Source: Bacteroidia bacterium
GTDB taxonomy: Bacteria > Bacteroidota > Bacteroidia > Bacteroidales > Prolixibacteraceae
DNA length: 34,987 nucleotides
Assembly: GCA_025358025.1 (NCBI GenBank)
Contig: JANYKW010000152.1
Coordinates: forward strand, 1-34,987
Direction: 5' to 3'
Shown: piece after piece, positions 7,382 through 15,205 of the stretch
Position numbering within the stretch: the first letter of the stretch is position 1
Layout of the letters: each line of letters opens with the position of its first letter
Program-made: the position numbers and the translations under genes
The notes under the pieces: generated by a model
Database searches by the model: none
What the model was told of the DNA's origin: nothing
Seen by the model: only the letters and a program-made list of their open reading frames with translations

Positions 7382-8260
7382 ATGAAAGTTGCTTTGTTTG
7401 GCTGGACCATTGGCCCAATTTTTTACGATAGCATGAAACGGTTGCTGGAGATATTGCATCTTCATGATACTGAGATACATGTGCATGCACCTTTTCTTGA
7501 TTTCCTGAAACAGGAGCTAAAGATAGATTCCGGCAGGATCACGCAATTTTCATCTTACCGCGATTTGAATGAGGTCGATTTCTTTTTGAGCATTGGCGGT
7601 GACGGTACTTTTCTGGAAGCCATCACCTTTGTCAGGGATTCGGGGATACCCATGGTCGGTATCAACAGTGGCCGGCTGGGTTTTCTGGCGGATATTGCAC
7701 AGGCTGAACTTGAGTTCTCGATGGAACAGCTTTTCGCGGGAAAGTTCATCCTGCAACCCCGTTCACTTCTTAAATTGGAGAATGAATTTGGATTATTTTC
7801 TGATTTTCCCTATGCTTTGAATGAATTTACGGTCCACAAGCAGGATTCCTCCCAGATGATCACGGTGCATGTTGAAGTAGGCGGAGACCTGCTGAACTCA
7901 TACTGGGCTGATGGATTGATTGTTTCGACCCCTACCGGAACGACTGCCTATTCACTCAGCGTGGGTGGTCCCATCATCACACCCGGATCGGCAAATTTTG
8001 TGATTGCACCCATTGCCCCGCATAACCTGGCAGTTAGACCGGTTGTTATATCAGACCACGAGGAGGTGACCATTTGGGTGGAGGGGCGCGGAGGCCGGTA
8101 TATGGCTTCGCTCGATTCGCGGTCTGCTCCTTTCGGGACAGATATGATCTGGAAAATCAGCAAGTCAGACTTTATCATCAACGTGCTTAAATTTGAAAAT
8201 CAGTCTTTTTATGAGACACTGCGCAAAAAGCTGCTTTGGGGAGCAGACAGGAGGAATTAA
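7382..8260 (+). CDS. nadK: NAD kinase
   Basis: A 292-residue ATP- (or polyphosphate-) dependent NAD kinase that makes NADP+ in the cytoplasm. Motifs are GGDGT at residues 72-76 (phosphate binding and catalytic Asp74), GINSGRLGFLAD (93-104), the NE pair at 147-148 that binds the nicotinamide riboside, and the conserved DGLIVSTPTGTTAYSLS (177-193) followed by GGPI. Length is normal. ATG at 7382 is preceded by an AT-rich leader without a Shine-Dalgarno sequence. The stop is followed within a few bases by a long GAGAAAG array, which must be transcribed unless termination occurs first. Confidence 0.96.
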   Translation: MKVALFGWTIGPIFYDSMKRLLEILHLHDTEIHVHAPFLDFLKQELKIDSGRITQFSSYRDLNEVDFFLSIGGDGTFLEAITFVRDSGIPMVGINSGRLGFLADIAQAELEFSMEQLFAGKFILQPRSLLKLENEFGLFSDFPYALNEFTVHKQDSSQMITVHVEVGGDLLNSYWADGLIVSTPTGTTAYSLSVGGPIITPGSANFVIAPIAPHNLAVRPVVISDHEEVTIWVEGRGGRYMASLDSRSAPFGTDMIWKISKSDFIINVLKFENQSFYETLRKKLLWGADRRN

Positions 8261-8261
8261 T

Positions 8262-8396
8262 AGAAGGATAAAGGATGAAGGAGAAAGGAGAAAGGAGAAA
8301 GGAGAAAGGAGAAAGGAGAAAGGAGAAAGGAGAAAGGAGAAAGGAGAAAGGAGAAAGGATAAAGGATAAAGGAGAAAGGATGAAGGATGGAGGGAT
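8262..8396 (+). repeat. Long GAGAAAG heptamer array after nadK
   Basis: Eleven consecutive exact GAGAAAG units run from 8281 to 8357. GATAAAG, GATAAAG, GAGAAAG, GATGAAG and GATGGAG follow, and degenerate units (AGAAGGATAAAGGATGAAG) precede. The run is purine-only on the nadK strand. Because 7 is not a multiple of 3, every frame reads as a 7-residue repeat (for example KEKGERR), so apparent reading frames across it are artefacts. Confidence 0.9.
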
Positions 8397-8632
8397 GGAG
8401 AATTTTTTTGTTTGTTTGGGAAGGTATAAAATGAATTTTCGTTGGTTTCTGTTACCTTTGCATGAATGTATCATTTCTGTATGTGTATGTGAATAATACA
8501 TTGGCCTGATCATAACCTTATATTATTCACTGGTTCAGTATGTTACATCATTGTTTAGTGCCGGTTTTCATTGGTGGGCCGGTTGGATATTTGGTATGCA
8601 TGTACAATAGGTAATTCTGTAGGAGTGTTGAT
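8397..8632 (+). promoter_or_regulatory. porG promoter region and long leader
   Basis: A full -7 match, TACCTTTG, lies at 8453-8460, giving an untranslated leader of about 165 nt before porG. A -33 TTTG is not at the right spacing (nearest at 8415-8418). The leader contains a perfect 10-bp inverted repeat at 8489-8498/8521-8530, listed separately. No open reading frame of note is seen. Confidence 0.45.
8489..8530 (+). promoter_or_regulatory. 10-bp inverted repeat in the porG leader
   Basis: GTGAATAATA (8489-8498) and its exact complement TATTATTCAC (8521-8530) are separated by 22 nt. It lies about 30 nt after the predicted -7 box, so it could be a 5'-UTR stem or an operator. There is no T-run after it, so it is not an ordinary terminator. 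Confidence 0.5.
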
Positions 8633-9568
8633 ATGAAAAAATTGCTGATCACTATTTCTGTGCTTCTCTGTTTTTTGTCGGCCAGTTCGCAAAGATCAGC
8701 AGATGTTGGTGTACGGATAGGTGCAGCAGTATATTGGGGCGATCTTGAAAAAGTTTCCTACCTCAAGGAGATCACCCCGCTTTACGGTATCCTTGGCAGA
8801 TGGAATTTTAACAGCAGAATGGCTGTCAGAGGTCAGCTGATATCCGGTCAGCTTAAATCTTCGGGAGCCTTCCCCGGAGTAAACCTGGGTGAACCCAATA
8901 CGAGGGTTACCAGGGATGAAGCCAATGGCATGCCCTACGAGTCATTTATAAGGAAGACAGATGACTCCTATCATTTCAGACGATCCGTGCAGACTTTTGA
9001 AGCGCTGTTTGAGTTTAACTTCATGGATTACAGGATGGGGAGCACGACAAAATTCCGGTTTACTCCATTTCTTTCGTTGGGAGTGGGTGCTTTTTATTCC
9101 AGGGCCCCGCGGAGAGGAACGCTGGTTTTGATGCCACAGGTGGTTCAAACCAATGATCCGGCAAATCCAATATTTTATACCCAGCAATCGATGGTGCCTT
9201 ACAAAGCACTCTACAAACCGGTTTTGGACGAAAATATGAATAAAACGAACGATCTGGAGACGCTTTCGCCCATCATTCCCATGGGATTCGGGATCAAGTA
9301 CAACCTGACCAAAACGCTTGGCATGTGTGCGGAGCTGTGTGTCAGGAAGACATTTACAGACAGAATTGATAACCTGGATGATCCGAAGCGTTTTCAGAAT
9401 GCGGATCCTTTTATTGGTACTTATCCTCCAAGTTTTACACCCAATGTGTTGGTAAACAACGACTGGTATGCCTCTTTGAATATTTCGTTTCATTGGCAGG
9501 TCTGGACAGACCGCGGAATATGCAAGGTGAACGAAAAAAAAGATAAGAAAGCCAGGCAGACGCCCTGA
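8633..9568 (+). CDS. porG: PorG-like type IX secretion outer-membrane protein
   Basis: A 311-residue outer-membrane beta-barrel (DUF6089 type). The signal peptide is about residues 1-19, ending before Gln20. Alternating hydrophobic strands follow from DVGVRIGAAVYWGDLE and include FRFTPFLSLGVGAFYS, LSPIIPMGFGIKYNL and the final WYASLNISFHWQVW. In Porphyromonas gingivalis, PorG is a type IX secretion component that links the outer membrane to the periplasmic PorK/PorN rings, and its gene lies directly before uppS, bamA and ompH genes. The same order here is the strongest support. After the last strand there is a short basic Cys-containing tail. ATG at 8633. Confidence 0.75.
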   Translation: MKKLLITISVLLCFLSASSQRSADVGVRIGAAVYWGDLEKVSYLKEITPLYGILGRWNFNSRMAVRGQLISGQLKSSGAFPGVNLGEPNTRVTRDEANGMPYESFIRKTDDSYHFRRSVQTFEALFEFNFMDYRMGSTTKFRFTPFLSLGVGAFYSRAPRRGTLVLMPQVVQTNDPANPIFYTQQSMVPYKALYKPVLDENMNKTNDLETLSPIIPMGFGIKYNLTKTLGMCAELCVRKTFTDRIDNLDDPKRFQNADPFIGTYPPSFTPNVLVNNDWYASLNISFHWQVWTDRGICKVNEKKDKKARQTP

Positions 9569-9619
9569 CACCTTCAAAGAAACGGCAACAAAAAAGAAAA
9601 AGAAATAAACGTTTGAAAA

Positions 9620-10360
9620 GTGCATTTTAAAGAGGTTAATAAAGATAGAATCCCGCAACATGTTGCCATCATCATGGATGGAAACGGAAGATGGGCTGAG
9701 CAGCATGGCCTGGACAGGATTTTTGGTCACAAGGAAGGAGTTGAGGCCGTCAGGTCTGTGGTGGAAGGGGCAGGAGAAATTGGTATTCAGTATCTTACGC
9801 TTTATGCATTCTCGACCGAGAACTGGAATCGTCCGAAAGATGAGGTGGATGCCCTCATGGGATTGCTGGTTCGCGCCATCGTGGCCGAGACCGAAAACTT
9901 GCACAAGAACAACGTTTCGCTGCGTGCCATCGGCGATCTTGCATCCATGCCTGTTGAAGTTCAGCAAAACCTGGAGGGTGCTATTACCCGAACTGCTGAA
10001 AATACAGGTCTCCGGTTGGTATTGGCTCTGAGCTATTCGGGACGTTGGGAAATCGTTGAAGCAGTAAAAAAAATGGCCAATGAGTTAAAAAATGCCAAAA
10101 TTGACAAAAGTGAGTTGAATGAAGAGTTGATTGGAAAATATCTTCCTACATTTGGCCTGCCCGATCCTGAGCTGTTGATTCGTACCGGCGGCGAGTACAG
10201 GGTAAGCAATTTTCTTCTTTGGCAGATCGCCTATACTGAGTTGTATTTTACACAAAAGTTGTGGCCCGATTATCGCAAAGAGGATCTTTTTGAGGCAGTT
10301 AATGATTTCCAGACAAGAGAGAGACGGTTTGGAAAAACGAGTGAACAAATCAGAATCTGA
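9620..10360 (+). CDS. uppS: Undecaprenyl diphosphate synthase (isoprenyl transferase)
   Basis: A 246-residue cis-prenyltransferase that extends farnesyl diphosphate with isopentenyl units to make the C55 carrier for peptidoglycan and other wall polymers. It acts at the inner face of the cytoplasmic membrane. Motifs are HVAIIMDGNGRWA at residues 14-26 with catalytic Asp20, YLTLYAFSTENWNRP, LALSYSGRWEI, and near the C-terminus LIRTGGEYRVSNFLLWQIAYTEL. GTG start at 9620. The stop is one nucleotide before the bamA ATG, so the two are translationally close; it is part of the porG-uppS-bamA-ompH unit. Confidence 0.95.
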   Translation: MHFKEVNKDRIPQHVAIIMDGNGRWAEQHGLDRIFGHKEGVEAVRSVVEGAGEIGIQYLTLYAFSTENWNRPKDEVDALMGLLVRAIVAETENLHKNNVSLRAIGDLASMPVEVQQNLEGAITRTAENTGLRLVLALSYSGRWEIVEAVKKMANELKNAKIDKSELNEELIGKYLPTFGLPDPELLIRTGGEYRVSNFLLWQIAYTELYFTQKLWPDYRKEDLFEAVNDFQTRERRFGKTSEQIRI

Positions 10361-10361
10361 C

Positions 10362-12977
10362 ATGGTCAAAAGAGTTTTATTGATATTTCTTACATTATTT
10401 CTTAGTGCTCAATTGTATGCACAAACAGTTGCTGACAGTACCAATTTCTCCGTTTTTTACGACAGTCCGAAGCACTATACGCTTGCCGGCATTGAAATTA
10501 GTGGTATCAGATTCCTGGATACAGAAGTTTTAAAGGGGCTCTCCGGATTAAATATTGGCGATAACATTACCATTCCCGGTGACCAGATAACCTCCGCATT
10601 AAGAAAATACTGGAAGCAGGGTCTTTTTTCTGACGTAAAAATTTCCGCAACAAAAATTGTGGGTGATAAGATCTGGCTGAATGTTTTTCTTCAGGAACGA
10701 CCGCGTCTGGCAGCCAAAAATTATCATGGTGTTTCAAAGAGCGAAAAGGAGGACATAGAAAAGCAGGTGATGATGCTTGTAGGCGGACAAGTAACTGATA
10801 ATCTTATTAATACAGCTCAGAGACAGATTGTGAGCTTTTACCAGGGCAAGGGATTTTATAATACCGATGTGAACATTGTTCAAAGGGACGATACGACCAA
10901 GGAAAATCAGCTGGTACTGGATATTTATGTTAACAAGAAGACCAAGGTAAAAATCAGCTCCATAGAGTTTATCGGGATCAGTGCGCTAACTTCCCAAACA
11001 TTGGAGCATGCCATGAAAAAGACAAAATCAAAAAAGATCATCAACTTTTTCTCTTCCAAGAAATTCCTCCAGGAAAAGTATAATGAAGACAAGGAAAATC
11101 TGATCAAGAAATACAATGAAAATGGCTACCGGGATGCCATCATCGTGGCAGACACCGTGATCAAAGACACCACGTACAATACCGTAAAGTTAAAATACTG
11201 GATCGATGAAGGCCGGAGATATTATTTCAGGAATATTCGTTGGGTAGGAAATACGGTACTTACGGATGTACAGCTTACCAGGGTTCTGGGAATCAAAAAG
11301 GGGGATATCTTTGACCAGAAACTCCTTGACAAACGATTGACTGAAGATGATGACGCCGTTTCGAACGAGTACCTGAATACGGGATATCTCTTTTTTAACC
11401 TGAATCCCGTGGAGGTAAAGGTGGAGAATGACTCCATCGACTATGAGATGAGGATTGTGGAAGGTTCGCAGGCCACGATCAACTACATCGGTATCAAAGG
11501 GAACACAAAAACCAATGAACATGTTGCCCGTCGGGAGTTATACACGCGCCCGGGTCAGCTTTTCAGCAAAGAGAATATCATCCGTTCGGTTCGTGAGCTT
11601 TCGCAGATGGGACACTTTAATCCGGAGGCTATCAAACCCGATGTGGTTCCCCATCCCGAAGACGGCACCGTTGATATCACCTATGAACTGGAGGAACGTG
11701 CCAACGACCAGGTTGAACTTTCAGGAGGTTGGGGTGCAGGGATGTTTGTGGGAACGATCGGTTTGAAGTTTTCCAACTTCTCTGTCAGGAACATTGGCAA
11801 TAAAGAGGCATGGAGGCCACTCCCTACAGGTGATGGTCAGACGCTTTCGCTGCGTGCCCAGACCAACGGATCTTACTATCAATCATACAGTTTCTCCTTT
11901 ACCGAACCTTGGTTGGGTGGAAAGAAGCCGAACTCATTTACCTTTTCTACCTATTATTCGAAACAAACCAGCGGAAACAGCGCCTATAACTACGGTAGTG
12001 GTTATGGCGGCGGTGGTTATGGCGGCGGCTATGGCGGCTACGGTGGCGGCTACGGTGGCGGCTATGGCGGTGGCGGTTATGGCCAGGGAGGCTATGGCGG
12101 CGGTTACAATCAGTATAATTATGATATCACGGAGAAAATGGGGGTATTCGGGACCTCTGTTGGATTAGCTTACCGTTTGAAATGGCCGGATAACTATTTC
12201 ACCCTGTACCATGAGTTGTCCTACCAGCGTTATATGCTGGATAACTGGAAATATTTTATATTCCAGAATGGCACCTCCAATACGCTGGCATTCAAGACTG
12301 TACTGGGAAGAAATTCCACAGATAGTCCGCTGTATACCCGCAGGGGTTCCAACTTCTCTTTTTCAGTTGCCCTTACACCTCCCTATTCGGTCTTCTCAAA
12401 TAAGGATTACAGCGACCCCAAAATGACACCTGCCGAACGTTACAAGTTAATTGAATACCATAAGTGGTCTTTTAAGGCAGATATCTTTACCCCTTTACAA
12501 GCCAAATCTGATCCAAAACTGATTTTGAGGACAAAATTTGAGACCGGACTACTGGGTTATTACAACAAGTATCTTCGCTCTCCTTTTGAATCGTATAAAT
12601 TGGGAGGTGATGGTATGTCGGGATACAGTTCCTACGGCAGTGAATATATTGGATTAAGGGGATATGAAAATAACTCACTTACTCCGCCACGAGGTGGTTT
12701 TATTTATGAAAAGATGACCGTCGAACTTCGATATCCGATCACTTTGTCGCAGTCTGCCACAATTTACGGATTGGGATTTCTCGAAGCCGGTAATGCCTGG
12801 TATGATATAACGGATTACAATCCTTTCAGCATAAAAAGATCTGCCGGATTGGGTATCAGGATATTCCTGCCAATGTTTGGTTTGATGGGATTTGACTGGG
12901 GCTATGGTTTCGACGAAGGTTATACCAAGGGATCAGGGGGTAGTCAGTTCCATTTTATTATGGGGCAACAATTCTAA
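10362..12977 (+). CDS. bamA: Outer-membrane protein assembly factor BamA
   Basis: An 871-residue Omp85 protein that inserts beta-barrel proteins into the outer membrane. The signal peptide MVKRVLLIFLTLFLSAQLYA is followed by five POTRA repeats (about residues 45-460) and a C-terminal 16-strand barrel starting near QVELSGGWGAG. The loop-6 motif, RGF in proteobacteria, reads RGY at 766-768, and the protein ends in the expected terminal Phe (MGQQF). A Gly/Tyr-rich insertion at about residues 544-585 (nt 11992-12117) lies between barrel strands 3 and 4, that is, in extracellular loop 2. The ATG at 10362 fits the signal peptide; a longer in-frame start at 10290 would bury it inside uppS. Confidence 0.93.
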   Translation: MVKRVLLIFLTLFLSAQLYAQTVADSTNFSVFYDSPKHYTLAGIEISGIRFLDTEVLKGLSGLNIGDNITIPGDQITSALRKYWKQGLFSDVKISATKIVGDKIWLNVFLQERPRLAAKNYHGVSKSEKEDIEKQVMMLVGGQVTDNLINTAQRQIVSFYQGKGFYNTDVNIVQRDDTTKENQLVLDIYVNKKTKVKISSIEFIGISALTSQTLEHAMKKTKSKKIINFFSSKKFLQEKYNEDKENLIKKYNENGYRDAIIVADTVIKDTTYNTVKLKYWIDEGRRYYFRNIRWVGNTVLTDVQLTRVLGIKKGDIFDQKLLDKRLTEDDDAVSNEYLNTGYLFFNLNPVEVKVENDSIDYEMRIVEGSQATINYIGIKGNTKTNEHVARRELYTRPGQLFSKENIIRSVRELSQMGHFNPEAIKPDVVPHPEDGTVDITYELEERANDQVELSGGWGAGMFVGTIGLKFSNFSVRNIGNKEAWRPLPTGDGQTLSLRAQTNGSYYQSYSFSFTEPWLGGKKPNSFTFSTYYSKQTSGNSAYNYGSGYGGGGYGGGYGGYGGGYGGGYGGGGYGQGGYGGGYNQYNYDITEKMGVFGTSVGLAYRLKWPDNYFTLYHELSYQRYMLDNWKYFIFQNGTSNTLAFKTVLGRNSTDSPLYTRRGSNFSFSVALTPPYSVFSNKDYSDPKMTPAERYKLIEYHKWSFKADIFTPLQAKSDPKLILRTKFETGLLGYYNKYLRSPFESYKLGGDGMSGYSSYGSEYIGLRGYENNSLTPPRGGFIYEKMTVELRYPITLSQSATIYGLGFLEAGNAWYDITDYNPFSIKRSAGLGIRIFLPMFGLMGFDWGYGFDEGYTKGSGGSQFHFIMGQQF

Positions 12978-13076
12978 AAGTTTGGCCTGAATTTTGATAT
13001 AATATTCATAATTTCTGATGGATATTTGAGAATCTTCAGATTGTAATGAAGTATATTCGCATAAAAAAATAAAGAG

Positions 13077-13592
13077 ATGAAAAAATTTATTTTTATTGGA
13101 ATCTTTACCCTGTTGTGCATCGCATCGGGTTTTGCACAGAAGTATGCCTATGTGGATACCGATGTAATTTTAAGTAAATTGCCTGCCTATGTTGCGGCCC
13201 AGGAGCAACTGGATAAAATGTCTGAGAAGTATCAGAAGGAGCTGGAAACGCTTCATAATGAACTTGATCTGATCTACAAGGATTACCAGGCAGAAGTAGT
13301 TCTGCTTTCGCAGGATTTGAAGAAGAAGCGGGAAGAGCAGATTGTCAACAAGGAAAAAGAGTACAAGAAGCTTCAACGTCAGTATTTTGGTCCGGAAGGT
13401 GATCTTGCAAAGAAGAAAGAAGCTTTGATTAAACCAATTCAGGATGAGGTTTTTAGCACCATCCAGGGAATTGCGGAGCAAGGAGCCTATTCCATTATTT
13501 TTGACAAGGCGGGGAGTATGACCATGATCTATACCAATCCAAAATTTGATCTGAGCGATCAGGTATTGCAAAAACTTGGATATAAAAATTAA
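13077..13592 (+). CDS. OmpH/Skp-family periplasmic chaperone (copy 1)
   Basis: A 171-residue Skp-type holdase that carries unfolded outer-membrane proteins through the periplasm to BamA. The signal peptide is about residues 1-20, ending before Gln21. The first strand KYAYVDTDVILSKLP is the family's opening motif. A long charged coiled-coil (about 40-125, rich in Lys and Glu) forms the tentacle, and AYSIIFDKAG is the returning strand. It follows bamA by 99 nt and precedes a second copy by 40 nt. Tandem ompH genes after bamA are a recurring Bacteroidota arrangement. Confidence 0.9.
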   Translation: MKKFIFIGIFTLLCIASGFAQKYAYVDTDVILSKLPAYVAAQEQLDKMSEKYQKELETLHNELDLIYKDYQAEVVLLSQDLKKKREEQIVNKEKEYKKLQRQYFGPEGDLAKKKEALIKPIQDEVFSTIQGIAEQGAYSIIFDKAGSMTMIYTNPKFDLSDQVLQKLGYKN

Positions 13593-13632
13593 TGTTATAA
13601 ATTTGCGACATAAAAATTAAATTCTGATTGAC

Positions 13633-14151
13633 ATGAGACATTTCTTAAGTGTTATAACTTTTTCTCTTCTTTTATTTGTTGGAGTTTCTGCTTCCGCACA
13701 AACCATGAAATTTGGTCACATTGATTTTCAAGGTTTGATTACAACGATGCCGGAACGCGAAGTTGCCCAGAAAGCAATGGCAAAAATGCAAACTGACCTT
13801 GAGTCTCAATTGAGTGTGATGCAAAAAGAGTATCAAACAAAAGGACAGGAATACGTTGCTTTGGTTAAACAACCCAATGTGACCGATGCCATTCGTCAGG
13901 CCAAAGAGGCGGATATTCAAAGTTTACAGGAGCGGATAACAACTTTCCAGCAGCAAGCTCAGGAAAATCTTCAGAAGGAAGAGAGCAAGCAGTATCAGCC
14001 TGTTGTAGAGAAAGCGCGTAAAGCCATCGGTGAAGTCGCAAAAGAGCAGGGAATGCTTTATGTATTTGAAATTAACAGCGTTTTATATTACAATGCCGCA
14101 CAATCTACAGATTTGATGCCATTGGTTAAAACAAAGCTTGGATTAAAATAG
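13633..14151 (+). CDS. OmpH/Skp-family periplasmic chaperone (copy 2)
   Basis: A 172-residue paralogue of the preceding gene, with a signal peptide ending at SASAQ (cleavage near residues 22-23), the opening strand MKFGHIDFQGLITTMPE, a Gln/Lys-rich coiled-coil at about 45-130, and the closing strand MLYVFEINSVLYY. The coiled-coil is richer in Gln than in copy 1, so the two chaperones have diverged and may handle different clients or form mixed trimers. It is the last gene before a strong terminator at 14177-14202, which closes the porG-to-ompH unit. Confidence 0.9.
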   Translation: MRHFLSVITFSLLLFVGVSASAQTMKFGHIDFQGLITTMPEREVAQKAMAKMQTDLESQLSVMQKEYQTKGQEYVALVKQPNVTDAIRQAKEADIQSLQERITTFQQQAQENLQKEESKQYQPVVEKARKAIGEVAKEQGMLYVFEINSVLYYNAAQSTDLMPLVKTKLGLK

Positions 14152-14176
14152 AAAGATTCTATCTTTGAAGATACAG

Positions 14177-14202
14177 GGGCACCCGCGAAGTGCCCTTTTT
14201 TT
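14177..14202 (+). terminator. Rho-independent terminator after ompH
   Basis: Stem GGGCAC (14177-14182) pairs with GTGCCC (14190-14195), with a 7-nt loop, followed by seven T (14196-14202). It lies 25 nt after the ompH copy 2 stop. Confidence 0.9.
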
Positions 14203-14339
14203 ATGCGTCTGTGAGATTTGTGTAATCTGTGGTAAGGCTGGAGTTAATTTGTGTTTGTCAGTGGTAAGGTCGTATTTTTTAGGCCAGGTTGACTGATGTT
14301 TCCAAAAAACCGGTACCTTCGAATGTAAATTTTATTTCT

Positions 14340-15176
14340 ATGTCGGAAGAATATCAGCCCATCGGCGTTTTCGATTCAGGTTACGGCGGACTTACTATTT
14401 TCAGTGAATTATTGAAGAAACTGCCTCAGTACGACTATATCTACCTGGGCGACAATGCCAGAAATCCCTATGGCACCCGTTCGTTTGAGGTAGTTTACGA
14501 ATATACCTGGCAGGCAGTCAGGTATCTCTTCGAAAGTGGCTGTCAGTTGGTGGTTCTTGCGTGCAATACCGCATCCGCGAAAGCACTGAGAAATATTCAA
14601 CAGCTGGATTTGCCGGTCCATTATCCCAACCGGCGCGTGCTTGGTGTAATCCGGCCGAGCGTGGAGATGATACCTGAAATGACAAAAACCGGTCATGTGG
14701 GGGTGCTTGGAACAACCGGTACCATACTTTCGGAATCCTATCCGCTTGAGATAGCCAAAATATCGCCGCACAGCCCGATTCAAGTTGTTCAGGAGGCTTG
14801 TCCCATGTGGGTGCCCATCGTGGAAAACAATCTGATAGAGAGCCCCGGTGCCGCCCTCTTCGTGCAACAGAATCTCGCCCGACTGTTTTCAAGGGATCCA
14901 ATGATCGATACTGTTATTCTGGGATGCACCCATTATCCCCTGTTATCCCGGGTGATCATGAAATATCTGCCTGAAGGTGTGGTTTTGCTGGATCAGGGAC
15001 CTGTGGTAGCAGAGAGGCTGCAGGATTATTTCGTCAGGCATCCCGATATGGACGCCCGCTGCTCGAAAACGGGGCGCAGGGATTACTTTACGACCGAATC
15101 GGCGGGTAATTTCGATCTGCTGGCCAACTTGTTTCTGGGCAGCGATGTGCGGTCAAAACACATTAAATTGGGGTAA
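14340..15176 (+). CDS. murI: Glutamate racemase
   Basis: A 278-residue cofactor-independent racemase that supplies D-glutamate for peptidoglycan. Motifs are IGVFDSGYGGLT at residues 8-19, YLGDNARNPYG at 35-45, the first catalytic Cys75 in LACNTASA, and the second, Cys196, in LGCTHYPLL. Start: the ATG at 14340 begins right at the family's usual N-terminus. An in-frame TTG at 14289 would add 17 unconserved residues and more likely belongs to the promoter, since TTG at 14289-14291 is followed by TACCTTCG at 14314-14321. It is convergent with the kinase gene. Confidence 0.94.
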   Translation: MSEEYQPIGVFDSGYGGLTIFSELLKKLPQYDYIYLGDNARNPYGTRSFEVVYEYTWQAVRYLFESGCQLVVLACNTASAKALRNIQQLDLPVHYPNRRVLGVIRPSVEMIPEMTKTGHVGVLGTTGTILSESYPLEIAKISPHSPIQVVQEACPMWVPIVENNLIESPGAALFVQQNLARLFSRDPMIDTVILGCTHYPLLSRVIMKYLPEGVVLLDQGPVVAERLQDYFVRHPDMDARCSKTGRRDYFTTESAGNFDLLANLFLGSDVRSKHIKLG

Positions 15177-15205
15177 ACCGCGCAAAGTCGCCTGGCATGT
15201 TGTCT

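Noticed and set aside
8187-8513. Open frames on both strands across the GAGAAAG array (KEKGERR-type and SFLLSPF-type repeats)
   Set aside because: They are translations of a 7-bp repeat in three frames and have no counterpart or start signal; the nadK stop precedes them.
10290-10361. Longer bamA start inside uppS
   Set aside because: It would place 24 residues before a clear signal peptide; the ATG at 10362 gives the signal at the N-terminus.
14289-14339. Longer murI start at TTG 14289
   Set aside because: The added residues are not family-like, and the TTG fits better as the -33 element of a promoter with TACCTTCG at 14314-14321.
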